Positions 55,801 through 64,000 of a stretch of 64,000 nt of DNA are shown here, piece after piece. Made by a program: the position numbers and the translations under genes. The DNA comes from Fusarium oxysporum f. sp. lycopersici 4287. Its lineage: Eukaryota; Ascomycota; Sordariomycetes; Hypocreales; Nectriaceae. Below the pieces are notes generated by a model that worked only from the letters and a program-made list of their open reading frames with translations, did no database searches and was not told the DNA's origin. Positions within the stretch are counted from its first letter, which is position 1; each line of letters opens with the position of its first letter. The stretch spans positions 391,047 to 455,046 of the forward strand of contig NC_030988.1 of NCBI RefSeq assembly GCF_000149955.1, written 5' to 3'.

Positions 55801-57288
55801 TATGCGGAGGAGACCAAAGACATCTCCTGTTGGGTCGTACATGTCGTTCCCGTCTATCCAGCCGCCGTTCTTGTATAGCCTGAGTCCTGACATGACATTT
55901 ACCGGAAACTCAGGGATGAACAGCGTGTCTTTGAGGTTAATTGTGACCTGCTCACCCCATTTGTTTATGAAGCAAATTTTGACTGTCCCCTTACCGAATG
56001 GGTACACCTTCCCACCGCCCGTAACGAGGACCGTTCGGGTTGCAGGCTGCAGTTCTGTGAATAGGCTTTGGTCGTTGCAGATGTGGACTGATGAACCTGT
56101 GTCGAACAGCCATTCTGCGGTTGAAGAGATGTTATCAAGGGAGACTTTACACGTCTCTGTATTGTCCATAGGTAGCTCGTCTGAGACGCTGTCTTCAAGA
56201 ATCAGAAAAGATCGCTCAACTGTCATGTGATTTGATTCCTTGATATGGAGATTCTTGGTGCTGTCGCGTTGAAGATCATGCTCCATGAGTTCCTTGGCGA
56301 GACGGACTGCCCAGTCGGGTCGCTTATCCTTATGGGCGAACCAACAATCATTTTCATGATGTCCTCTCTTCTTGCAGTTCGTGCAGGTATGTTCCTTGTT
56401 CTTGCCGACTCGATGATTGGTTTCCTGGCTAGACTTGTTCGCGGCTCGCTGGTTCTTTGAAGATCCTCTCCTCCGGCCACTTGCCTCTTGCTTTCTTGCG
56501 GCCGGGCCCTTCCTTCCAGTCTTTTTACTGTGAGCCCAGTACGTGGAGGCAGTACCATGACTGTCATCATCATCTGATGACCTGTTTTCATCAATGAGAT
56601 CTTGCTGCATTGATCGTAGTGTTGGCGGATGCTCCGAGCGTAGGAGAGCGCGCTGTCTGGCAGTCCAGTCAGGGTACTCGTTCTCGCAGGCAGTCAGATA
56701 AACAACCTTTTTGAGGGTATCTGAGATTGGTTCTTTCTGCTCGAGGAGAAGTTTGACGAGTCGTTCAAAGTCGACATTAAATTGTGGAATTGTCTCGTAA
56801 GAGCTTGTTTTGATCCGGATGAACTGGTAAAGTGTTGTCTGCAGAAGAACTGGGCCCGTGCCAATACAATAGGCCTGGAGAAGGTTGAACATCTCCTGGG
56901 GATTCTCAATCCCGACTAGTTGACTAAGTGCTTCTCCAGTGCAGTTACCTCGGATGGAGACGGCAGCTTTTGCCGCCCTGATCTTTTGATCCATAGTCTG
57001 CTGTTCCTCGGGAGGGTAATCACCAAAGACAGCATCTTCGAGACCATTGATTCGAAGAATGGCCTTCTGAGCTGGGCAATATTGCTCCCAATTGGAGGGT
57101 CCGCCTAGCTTGAGCTCTTGCGGAAGGAAAAGAGTATTCTTTTCAGAGATGACCGTGGTACTGTCATACATTGAGGATGGTGTGTGGTCTTGACCTGAAG
57201 CACCAGGTCGCGACGATTCGGATGCAGGCGATACTCTGATTGTGTTGCGGGTTCGCATGGTGGAACGTGGGGCTCGTCGTGACGTCAT
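52873..57288 (-). CDS. Copia gag-pol polyprotein, copy 2, intact
   Basis: 1471 residues, differing from copy 1 only at residue 8 (Arg for Pro) and residue 27 (Arg for Gln). Zinc knuckle, DTGS protease, integrase D606/D668/E704, YVDD and RNase H residues are all kept. Silent differences also cluster in the first 390 bases of the gene; beyond that, the two copies agree wherever compared. Confidence 0.97.
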   Translation of the reverse strand: MTSRRAPRSTMRTRNTIRVSPASESSRPGASGQDHTPSSMYDSTTVISEKNTLFLPQELKLGGPSNWEQYCPAQKAILRINGLEDAVFGDYPPEEQQTMDQKIRAAKAAVSIRGNCTGEALSQLVGIENPQEMFNLLQAYCIGTGPVLLQTTLYQFIRIKTSSYETIPQFNVDFERLVKLLLEQKEPISDTLKKVVYLTACENEYPDWTARQRALLRSEHPPTLRSMQQDLIDENRSSDDDDSHGTASTYWAHSKKTGRKGPAARKQEASGRRRGSSKNQRAANKSSQETNHRVGKNKEHTCTNCKKRGHHENDCWFAHKDKRPDWAVRLAKELMEHDLQRDSTKNLHIKESNHMTVERSFLILEDSVSDELPMDNTETCKVSLDNISSTAEWLFDTGSSVHICNDQSLFTELQPATRTVLVTGGGKVYPFGKGTVKICFINKWGEQVTINLKDTLFIPEFPVNVMSGLRLYKNGGWIDGNDMYDPTGDVFGLLRIGRDGLYVNTEVGKTTVSNQAVSELQPEPCNHHTASSNQCLNVDLWHRRLGHVNAYQVSQTAKMTRGMYCDGHHDHQPFNYCLACDIAKALRWTPRNKRKRASRAGFIHVDTFKVNPPGIRGERWGMIATDDRHRMRWAYTFTRKGMASELLGQLISKIRTQYGIRVYAIQMDGGSELYGASLKNLEYTHGVKIIKTTPYTPEFNGVAERSNRIIFDKVRATMESERIPIELWPLVLEDMVRKTNVTATRAIDGLTPMESFLNEAFPGQDNKPDLSGERICGSQVTIHIPQERRLRSHKFGPRGEAGIYLCMEGSQIYTCWVPSRRKGHQIVRSANVQFYEKVGETELLTETEHDVEPEIRKNGAPISSRPQSVTEQTKTPRPQRSEVNNLQHAEVHNPQHGQTTTSMTSAKLPDLRKEVITEPKTMTEALQGPQREHWLRAIHSELRSLLTKGTWRMLDRNQAHNRPLTVKWVFKVKKNEDGNLDKFKARLVVRGFEQQFGFDYNQTFASVAKAATWRILLTVAACLDWEIEQMDVSTAFLEGDLEEEVFIEMPEGLVEYFDQHPEDRPPGFSTEKICKLIKSLYGLKQAPRQWQKKLKEALESLDFRQVTSDTAVYHNPTTGVIIITYVDDFLIMGSNKEAIQGYKARLGEIFTMTDLGPASHFLGVRITRDRNSRLIYLSQDAYFTRILKKFGLEDCRPVKTPMERNSLSTLQPRDNGDSASPEEREDYSSKTGSLMYGMTQTRPDLAFLLSVLSRYMSNPSPTHSRMIKRGLRYLQQTRDHGLVLGGVKKDPESAWSITAWADSDWKGDTVTGRSTFGWLVQLEGSTVSWRAKRHETVALSTTEAEYTALSQCARELAWTRNLFSELLLPLHMPIPLNGDNQGSLKLCRNPELHQRTKHIPLTEHHIREEVEAGNIDVQYVSTHEQVADGLTKPLNAVSHGHFLEAIRVSACPIEEAGRIIWSTEVHDDSVP

Positions 57289-57356
57289 CTTGAGTTGAAG
57301 TTTGGTTCTTTGATTCAGAAGAGAAACCCGGTGTTTGCTAACCCGGGCTCATAACC

Positions 57357-57554
57357 TGTTGTTTATATTGCGCAGTAGTGCTAGGTGAAAATATATATAT
57401 TTTATGAAACTTGGTTTTTTCATTAGTGAGATGAGAGTTATTCTCGGGTTTATATCTCTAGATGATTGTATCTAGGACTTTGAACTTTAAATCTAGGACT
57501 TTCAGACTAACAGTCTGAATCCTGAAGGGAAGGGGATTCCCGGATTTTCCAACA
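57357..57554 (-). repeat. 5' LTR of Copia copy 2, inner part diverged
   Basis: 198 bases. The first 115 or so (U3 and TATA) are identical to the other LTRs. The last 80 carry several substitutions and insertions around AAAATATATATATTTTCACC. The matching region of the solo LTR at 44122 also has an ATATAT form. Confidence 0.95.
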
Positions 57555-58020
57555 AGAAGTAGAAGCTGCCAGAACGAGAAAAACTGATACTATGAAGCTA
57601 AAATGGCTTGCTGACCCTCAGTCTAAGCGCAAAGACTGGCTCACTGAGGCGTACGCCTGGTCCTCGTCTGCAGCTGGCGGGGACAAGCAGGAATCGAGTC
57701 AGCCAATATCAAGCAGGATGAAAGAGAGGAATGGATTGGAGAGCATTTTGCACTACAGGACCTTGCCGAGGTTCAACCTGAGTTCCCTACAGTAAAGGCC
57801 AGGATTTGTGTCAGTCAAGGGGTTAGTGAAAACTGCCCCATTCCGTTTCTCGGAAGCGGCTATTGAAAGCCAGAAACAGCCACGACCGAGTAGCGCAGAG
57901 TGTCTCAGAGCTCTTATTGGAAAGTCCGAGTTTCTCAAGATGAGAGCCAAATGGGAAGAAGACACAGGTGAGTCGCCAGAGCCAGCACAAGTCGGTTTAA
58001 AGCGGCCAGCGGGACAGTAA
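57555..58020 (+). pseudogene. Coding-like relic beside Copia copy 2
   Basis: Plus-strand sequence shows protein-like runs in alternating frames: TMKLKWLADPQSKRKDWLTEAYAW, then IKQDEREEWIGEHFALQDLAEVQPEF in another frame, then SSAECLRALIGKSEFLKMRAKWEED. The frames change at least twice. I cannot name the parent gene; it could be part of an older mobile element into which the Copia element inserted. Confidence 0.35.
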
Positions 58021-58881
58021 ACCGTCAGGGTTTAGGGTGCAGAAATTCCATAATTAGATGCAGGGTAGTTCTTCATTTCTGAGATAAATATGCTTATATT
58101 GTTTGCTCAAGGCCAAGTAGGCATAAAATGCAGTGAATTGCAACGAGTTACTTTACCGAAATAGCTACAAGAAGTGACATTACCTGAGTGATTTGATAAA
58201 TTTAAATTCACGAGTTCTGGTTACTGTTATCGACGCTTGAGGCGCCAAACGATGCGGGGCATTATTTACTACGGCAAAAACTTTGTTGCATCGTCGGCCG
58301 ACCGCTGCAGCCTATCTGGAGCCCGTTTCATATGTTTTCATCCGATGATGAATTGCTTTTGTCCTCAAGCAGCTGCAGTGCACTACATCTAGCACGAAAC
58401 ATCAATGCCGAGCGGTGGATCACACGCATGGACGTACATATTTGCCTTTAGTTGCGTATAATCAATCATCAATTCAAACATTATATTTCCACCAGCGTTG
58501 CCTCGGATGGGTCGAAATGACTAGGCCCTAGCAAGAGGAACGAGCGCGTGTTCTGCTGAACAGAAACCAAGTAGTTGCGCTCAACGGTCGAGATAAGTAA
58601 TGGCTCTGCTGGCGCTGCCGCGTAAAACCAGCCTCTGGTGCTGTAATTAGACTGCACGATTGCAAAAGCGGTCGTCGCGTATGTGTGCTCACTTTTCCTC
58701 GACTGAAAGTGCCATTCGATCCGTTGTGCTGTTCTCGTACGTGGTTTTTCAAGCCTAAAATAGTCTCCGATTTGCAACCTTTTTCATTGATTCATAACCC
58801 CTTGCCAATGACCATGAGCAGCTATTGCTATGCTTACCGATCTAATTATAAATCAACTACCTCCTTTTTTTCTTCTTGATT
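58021..58881. other. No supported gene
   Basis: Short frames only. An A/G-rich (minus strand) tract at 58858-58882 abuts the broken end of the LINE relic. Confidence 0.45.
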
Positions 58882-60008
58882 TTAGCCACAGGTTGCTAAC
58901 ATTTCCTCGGCCTGTTCGATGTTGTTGGTCGTGCGTGTGCCGTCGACCCTCGTGAGTTGGGGTACTTCTCCAAATGCTGTATCATCTCCAGACTTGAGAT
59001 ACTTTGCTGCCTTCCATATGTTGTCGTTATCGGCTAAAAACTCGTTCCAATGCGTCTTTCTTTGCTGTCTGATGACATCATGGTATTGCTTTGCTGCTCC
59101 TCTCACCGTGTCCTCAAGCTCCTCGCATGATCGTCCCGCACGTCTCGAGGCTCTGGCACGGTTCCTCCAGTGTGTGTATATCTGCCGAAGTTGCGTGAGG
59201 TCTGAGGTCCACCAACGCTTCGCGTATGGTGACGGCTTAGCTCTGGGTGTTAGCGCGTGGACTGCCTCCAGCACCACTCTCATAAGGCTGTCAGTTTTCT
59301 GCTGTACGGTGCCTTGTTCCGGAATGGATTTTAACGCCTCGGCAATCCGGGCGTTGATCTCCTTCCATGGTGCGTTCTTGAGCAAGAGTCGCTCCTGGGC
59401 TTGCGGCATCGGAACAGAGACGTCGAACTCCGTCTCGATAGCACGATGATCGGATCTGTCAGATACTAAGGTGAATTGTGTATATTTCTTGATCCTTTCG
59501 CAATCGAAGGGCCATTGAGACCTTATATCTTTGACTGGTTCCTTCTAGGACTTGAGTCCTGGAAAGTCCTAGATGAAAGTCCTACGATCTAAGTTTAGGG
59601 CGTCAAACTTTAATCCTGAACCTTAATCCTGAAGTTGAGGGTGAACCCTCCAACATTCAACAGGATCCGTGCTCTGTGCCGTGTATCATACACTTGACGG
59701 TCGAGGACGCTAGGTCTGCCGAAGCAAGGACCAGGTCGACTGTTGTCTCGAAATCTCCGCCACTCCACGTCTTCGTTCCCCTCGGAAGCAGGCTCGTTAG
59801 ATCAAACTCAGTCATAAGGCGGATGATCTAGATCCGCTTCGGTTTGCCTCGTCAAGGATATCTCATCTCCTCCCCATAATTGGTCGTGTCGGTTGAAGTC
59901 TCCAACAATTACCACATCCACCAGCCCACTGGCTTGTCTTCTTGTGCCTGAAATGACCTGACGCAGCAGGTTGCAGGTACCTTGCAACGCCTCATCGCAC
60001 TTCCTCAT
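58882..60008 (-). pseudogene. Tad-type LINE fragment: endonuclease and linker, RT missing
   Basis: The minus strand encodes part of a non-LTR retrotransposon polyprotein. The apurinic-type endonuclease shows IVGDFNRHDQLWGGDE (59.9 kb), then, after a frameshift near 59820-59830, MTEFDLTSLLP and a segment ending TEHGS that is cut by a solo LTR (59457-59662). It resumes with [11 protein letters not shown], so the SDH motif is split exactly at the insertion. The linker before the reverse transcriptase follows ([23 protein letters not shown]), ending at 58882 before any RT motif. Losing the 3' half is unusual for a LINE and points to a later deletion or rearrangement. Confidence 0.85.
59457..59662 (-). 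repeat. Solo LTR inserted in the LINE endonuclease
   Basis: 206 bases reading TGTTGAATGTTGG...ATCTGACA on the minus strand, flanked by the direct repeat GGATC (59452-59456 and 59663-59667). It shares AAGTCCTAGA and TCAGGATT motifs with the Copia LTRs but is diverged, so it belongs to a related family. Confidence 0.9.
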
Positions 60009-60824
60009 GAGCTAAAAATGGCTTGGGGGCAGCTTTCACATCCTAAAATAGACATTAGACCGGCCTAGAAAGTAGAAACATATACCTATAAGTCTCTGCT
60101 CCAAAACTTATAAAGAGGATGTTATTGCGAAGAGGAAGGCGCACATGTACAATGCTGTATACCGGATCAGGACAACACCGACAGACGAGCGTCCGTATGG
60201 AGGGACAGGGGATAGGAGGGAGGAAGAAGAAAGAAGAAAAGTAAAGGGCATTTCAACATCCAGTACGTGAAATAGACGGCAGGCATCGAAGCGTTGCGGG
60301 CCACAATGAGGTTTACGACCGCTGCAGGCCGCTTGGAACAAAGATTATGGAGAACACAGCCAAGGTATTGACTCTAAATACATCTAAGGACAGCTAGCCC
60401 TCCCATAATAAAAGAAGACATTGATTCAGCAGCCGAGGATAGCACACTGAATACTTGGAGGAAATGGGCTTCAGGCCGACTTGCTCCTACTGACATTTAG
60501 GAAGATCGAGGAGAAGAGTGAGGACTGGGCTAGAAAGAGCAGGGAAAGATTCGTAAGTGCTTGGTAAGTACTCCATACAAGTCAATCACCAGAGAGATGT
60601 TATGCATTTCCAGTTTCAGAGGCCTTCGAATGCTGGTTTACAGAGTGCAAGAGACTTGTATGCCATTGTGTCTGTGTATAGGACGAGATGATCAATCTCG
60701 GAATCTCGATCACCATTACATAAATTGCTATGAATCGCAATTTTGAGGTCATTTTCACGTCCGACTACATTTTGTCTAATCAGACTTGTCTTCTGCTGTT
60801 GGATTTCCCCTGCTTTTTGGTCTT
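60009..60824. other. No supported gene
   Basis: Short frames only, with no recognised features. Confidence 0.45.
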
Positions 60825-61046
60825 CTATGACGGGCCTGACGAAGAGCCAGTATTCCAGATTAATCCATCGAAATATCCATATTCGTTGCCATCCATGTCA
60901 TAGATTGGAATCTGTTCGGTTATCAGCACTTTTTCCTCCTCATCCTGATAATAGTAGAAATAACGCCCTTCACGCTGAGCAATATTAAGTGTGAGTACAG
61001 ATTCCAGTGTTAAGACATGTATAGGCTCTCCGTTCTCGTCTGCGGC
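60825..61046 (-). CDS. C-terminal coding fragment next to the hAT element
   Basis: A 73-codon open stretch ends at TAG 60825-60827 and has no ATG. It reads as real protein: DENGEPIHVLTLESVLTLN, GRYFYYYQDEEEKVL, IPIYDMDGNEYGYFDGLIW. It begins at the very edge of the hAT element's left end (61048). It may be the 3' part of the gene whose other part lies at 63476-64000, split by the hAT insertion, or an unrelated gene end. The family is not recognised. Confidence 0.4.
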   Translation of the reverse strand, partial: AADENGEPIHVLTLESVLTLNIAQREGRYFYYYQDEEEKVLITEQIPIYDMDGNEYGYFDGLIWNTGSSSGPS

Positions 61047-61047
61047 G

Positions 61048-63478
61048 TAGGGATGGGCACGTGTTTAATACAAGTGTGTATTAAACTGTTTTTTATTATA
61101 ATGAAACTGTATTTTATTCCGAATAAAAAACGCGTTTTTTATTGCAATATTGCTATCATATATGAAGCCGCCTAACAGTCATATACTACAGATAACCAAG
61201 CTAAATTAGGTCAATTCCCCCCTGTTCCTTCACTCTCTGACCCATCTTGGACCTCAAATTTTTCCACAATCGTCTCCTCTCCGTCGGAGGCGGGTTGGTG
61301 AGTGAACTCGCCGATAACAGCGTCAACTTCCAGACTTGATGCGCAATGGATTTCCATATACATATCTTCGAGAGTAAGCCAACCGTCTTCTGTCAAATCT
61401 TCCCAGCTAACCACTGTAGAATCAACCTCATCGCGATGACCAAGAGGTTGATTCTGAGACTGCGTTATCCTCTCTAGCACCCGTTCGTTCATGTAGATGA
61501 AGGCCAACTTGTCAGCGTTGGCTGGTGTGAGCCTGTTGCGTGCCTTGCTGTGGAGGAAGTTAACCGCCGAGAATGATCTCTCTGGGGGAACTGAATTGGC
61601 TATGGTTCCAAAGATTCGGACTGCAAGTGCAGCTAGCTTGCTGCCCTGGTTATCAAGAAGCATCGAAGCATCTAATGGCGTCCATTCCTTTGAATAGACC
61701 AAGCCCCCGGCAGCAAACTGGCCCCCGGATTGTGCTCGGAAGTGGTTAAATTCTCGAACAATATGAAGGTAGTCAGCAGGATTGACTGCTGACTTAAAGA
61801 ACTGAAGCACTTTCATCATCAGCTGTTCTTCAAGCTTAGTCCCGACTGTGTCAGGCCTTAATGCAAATCCTGCATAATGAATATCATATATCTGTTTATC
61901 CATACGGTTTAACCATACTGAATACAGCTCGCTGAAATTCACCTCTTTATGTTGCTGAGAAATCGTCAAGTGCTTTCCATTCTGCTTTAATCTCCAGCCA
62001 ATGAGGAATCACATGGCCGATGTGAGCCCGATCAGCTTCTGAGGCATGCTGACGACTGCTAACAGGCTTAACTATAGCCAAAACAGTCTCCAGGCGTATC
62101 CAGAAGTGAGGGTTATTGACAGACTCCAGCACCCTCGGAAGAAGCTCGAGAGACCCGGAGGCTAGCTCTGCCCTCACGTCAGGGCGGCGAGCGTATGTTT
62201 GGAGAGGTTCTTTACAGCGTAAAACTGACCATAAAGCATTGAATTGGCTGCCCCAGCGTTTGATTGCGCTAAAGCGAGCGGTTAGTTAGAGCTAAGAGTC
62301 AGAAAAACTGAAAGACGCACGCAGATAAAAACGCCTTATGGTGGCCCCAAGCTGCCTTTTGTGCTTCTCTCAATCGAGCCAACTGCAGTTTCGACTTCTT
62401 GAAGAAGGTGACAATTAATGTAGCGCTTTTGAATGCCTCCTCAAAGAACGGCTGCTCTAGGATGTCCTTGATGAGTAGCTGTAGCCCATGTGAATCGCAG
62501 AGCGAAAAGAAGCAATGTTGGAATTCCTTTCTTGCAGCCAAATGCACATGAGCTTTCCTCATCACACTATCCGTATCTGTGCAAAACGAGTTAATGCGCA
62601 AGAAGTTACCCTTGCAAATTATCTCCAGCTCAGGATACAAAAGATCGATGTAGTGCTCAGCCGTGTGTTGAATCTGTCCCGTATCAAACGTCTTCCAATA
62701 GAACGCCAGACCATTTGCCACCGGTATCGAGATATTGATAATTCGATTACTCGTGATATTGTCTGAGCTGTCAAAGATCACGTTGATACGTTCTGTCTGG
62801 TCGAGGATATCTTGGACTTGGTTGTGGTACTCAGAATAGGTCGGGGCTAGCAGCCGCTGCACTCGGCGACGAGACGGTGGTTGCCAAGCAGTATTCAGCT
62901 TGCTCAACAGAATCCGCATTCGTTTGGACTCGAATAGGTTAAATGGACGGCCATCAGCGAAAATTGCTCTAGCAGCAAGCTCATCAAGCATCTGCTTAAA
63001 AGTCTTGTCTACCACAGGAAAGTGCTGAGTAAGTTAAGACTGCTCAGACTGTTGCTGCCCTCTGTAATTGGGGCAATGGCGAAGTAAGTGCTTCTTCTGA
63101 CGAGTAGTGCCTTTGGCTGTCTCGTGGCCGCAGTGCTTGCACTTGACTCGTGAGTTCTTGAACCCTGAGCTAGCGTCCGAGGAAATCGTGATAAATTCTC
63201 GGTGGACCTGGTGGTCGGCTGGCCTTCCAGAGGTTCGAGGCATTGTAGAAGAAGCATGAAGGGTCTGAAGGTAGTGGGAAGTCAGATTGGGAAGTTTCAG
63301 GGGATACAGCGATAGGCTGTTGAAGGCTGTGGAGAAAAGGAGGTCGGAACAGGGATTAAGGTTACATTGATCCTATACACTAAGCCAGTTCTGGAAGGAG
63401 CTATAAAACGCGCCTGTTTTAAATATTTAATACAAAAAGCGCATTTTATTTAATGATACGGTATTAAATCCATCCCTA
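61048..63478 (-). mobile_element. hAT transposon, decayed
   Basis: Both ends begin TAGGGATGG (inverted) with AT-rich subterminal sequence containing TTTAATAC repeats. The length of 2431 bases suits a hAT. The 8-base flanks (CTGCGGCG on the left, GACAGTTT on the right) do not match, so no target duplication is visible. The transposase inside is broken. Confidence 0.85.
61211..63243 (-). pseudogene. hAT transposase, broken
   Basis: From about 63243 the minus strand encodes a BED-type zinc finger (VKCKHCGHETAKG, HLLRHC), then an in-frame TAA at 63034-63036, then the central domain (DELAARAIFADGRPFNLFE, VIFDSSDNITSNRIINIS, FCTDTDSVMRKAH, SLCDSHGLQLLIKDI). A likely 52-base intron (62269-62320, GTGCGT to TTTAG) leads into AAIKRWGSQFNALWSVL. 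A frame change near 61960 follows, then the C-terminal dimerisation domain (ALAVRIFGTIANSVPPERSFSAVNFLHSKARNRL). The TAA fits CAA to TAA by a CpA-to-TpA change. With a stop and a frame change the protein cannot be made whole. Confidence 0.85.
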
Positions 63479-64000
63479 GACAGTTTGTAGTATCCTCTCC
63501 TCCCATTTTCCTAATAGCTGGTCTTTGCTAGAAGCCTCTGGGCATGGTTCTACTAGCCATTCCAATCCCTTCTCCTCATGGTATGATTTATCCGCGTATT
63601 CCAGCTCGGCTCCTTTCAACAATTTCTCCAAGGACTTCCGTTCTTTTTCCGTTGTTGCACCAATGCTCCACCTGATAGTTTCTATACTGTCAGACGTCCA
63701 TACCTTTTGGAGTAGATATCGGAGCCCCTCTTTTAGCTCCGGGGGAGCCAGATTCTCAAAGACTAGATAACACAATTGTACTTCTCTGAGGTTTTTCCTC
63801 GGCCCGACCATGGATTGATCGTCTCTGAGGCTTTCGCTCAGTCCGACCCTAGATAGATCGACTTCGTCATAGAGGTGCGGGTTACTGTATTGGATACCTG
63901 GAGGCACAAAGAGTGGGTGTTGAAGATATATCTTCCACCCGTCAAGAACCCTCTCACAGCGTGCTTTAGACTCCGGGTCCGGTGAAGAATATATGTTGAT
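63476..64000 (-). CDS. Partial gene running off the right edge, unknown function
   Basis: The minus-strand frame is open from the window edge to 63476, about 174 codons (IYSSPDPESKARCERVLDGW, PPGIQYSNPHLYDEVDLSR, LREVQLCYLVFENLAPPELK, GLEWLVEPCPEASSKDQLLG). The stop codon TAG is formed by the first bases of the hAT end, so the original C-terminus has been replaced. The start lies beyond the window. The sequence looks like a helical host protein; I do not recognise the family. The fragment at 60825-61046, on the other side of the hAT element, may be its displaced 3' end. Confidence 0.6.
   Translation of the reverse strand: MNIYSSPDPESKARCERVLDGWKIYLQHPLFVPPGIQYSNPHLYDEVDLSRVGLSESLRDDQSMVGPRKNLREVQLCYLVFENLAPPELKEGLRYLLQKVWTSDSIETIRWSIGATTEKERKSLEKLLKGAELEYADKSYHEEKGLEWLVEPCPEASSKDQLLGKWEERILQTV

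Larger units (their letters stand above)
52659..57554 (-). mobile_element. Complete Copia LTR retrotransposon, copy 2 (inverted)
   Basis: Minus-strand copy of the element at 21130-26027. The target duplication is AGAAG (52654-52658 and 57555-57559). The 3' LTR (52659-52852, 194 bases) is identical to the LTRs of copy 1. The 5' LTR (57357-57554, 198 bases) differs in its inner part. Gag-pol is intact and nearly identical to copy 1. Confidence 0.98.

Noticed and set aside
52873..57288. Many open frames on the opposite strand of both Copia elements
   Set aside because: They are shadows of the gag-pol frame and identical in both copies for that reason only.

Overview
This window reads as nuclear DNA of a filamentous ascomycete (Pezizomycotina). 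Introns are short (49-81 bases), mostly GT-AG with CTRAY-type branch points. Protein families are typical of moulds: an Est1-type RNA/DNA-binding protein, a DUF7587 protein, a microsomal P450 and a GNT1-like glycosyltransferase. Tad-type LINE, Fot/pogo, Tc1, hAT, Copia and Gypsy-like mobile elements are interleaved with AT-rich gene-poor stretches. The genus cannot be fixed from sequence alone. The layout is that of an accessory, repeat-rich compartment rather than a conserved core locus.

Left part (1-21 kb): an apparently intact Est1-type gene with one intron; a small tandem-chromodomain gene; a Tc1/mariner relic; two otherwise open genes each broken by one in-frame stop (7.9-9.4 kb and 11.2-12.2 kb); a small secreted basic protein (effector-like); an 869-residue protein holding three copies of an unrecognised domain and a 15-base coding minisatellite; and a coiled-coil gene whose 5' flank is interrupted by a Copia element.

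Middle (21-48 kb): a complete Copia retrotransposon (identical LTRs, GTAAA target duplication); a few weak genes; a decayed P450; a single-domain relative of the 869-residue protein; an intact GNT1-like glycosyltransferase; an apparently intact Fot/pogo transposon with about 90-base inverted ends; a LINE 3' fragment; an unknown gene; a DUF7587 gene cut off by a solo Copia LTR; and a probable membrane protein.

Right part (48.7-64 kb): an 814-residue Gag-like gene with no pol, preceded by a Gypsy-like LTR; a second, inverted, near-identical Copia element (AGAAG target duplication); a LINE fragment whose endonuclease is split by a solo LTR; and a decayed hAT element lying between two stretches that look like parts of host coding sequence, one running off the right edge.

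The genes do not form one obvious pathway. The common theme is repeated transposition, with insertions landing in genes and in older elements. Most in-frame stops in the relics fit CpA-to-TpA change (RIP-like), while the Copia and pogo elements show no such decay and look recent. The best candidate for something undescribed is the repeated-domain family at 13.96-16.57 kb and 33.5-34.3 kb.
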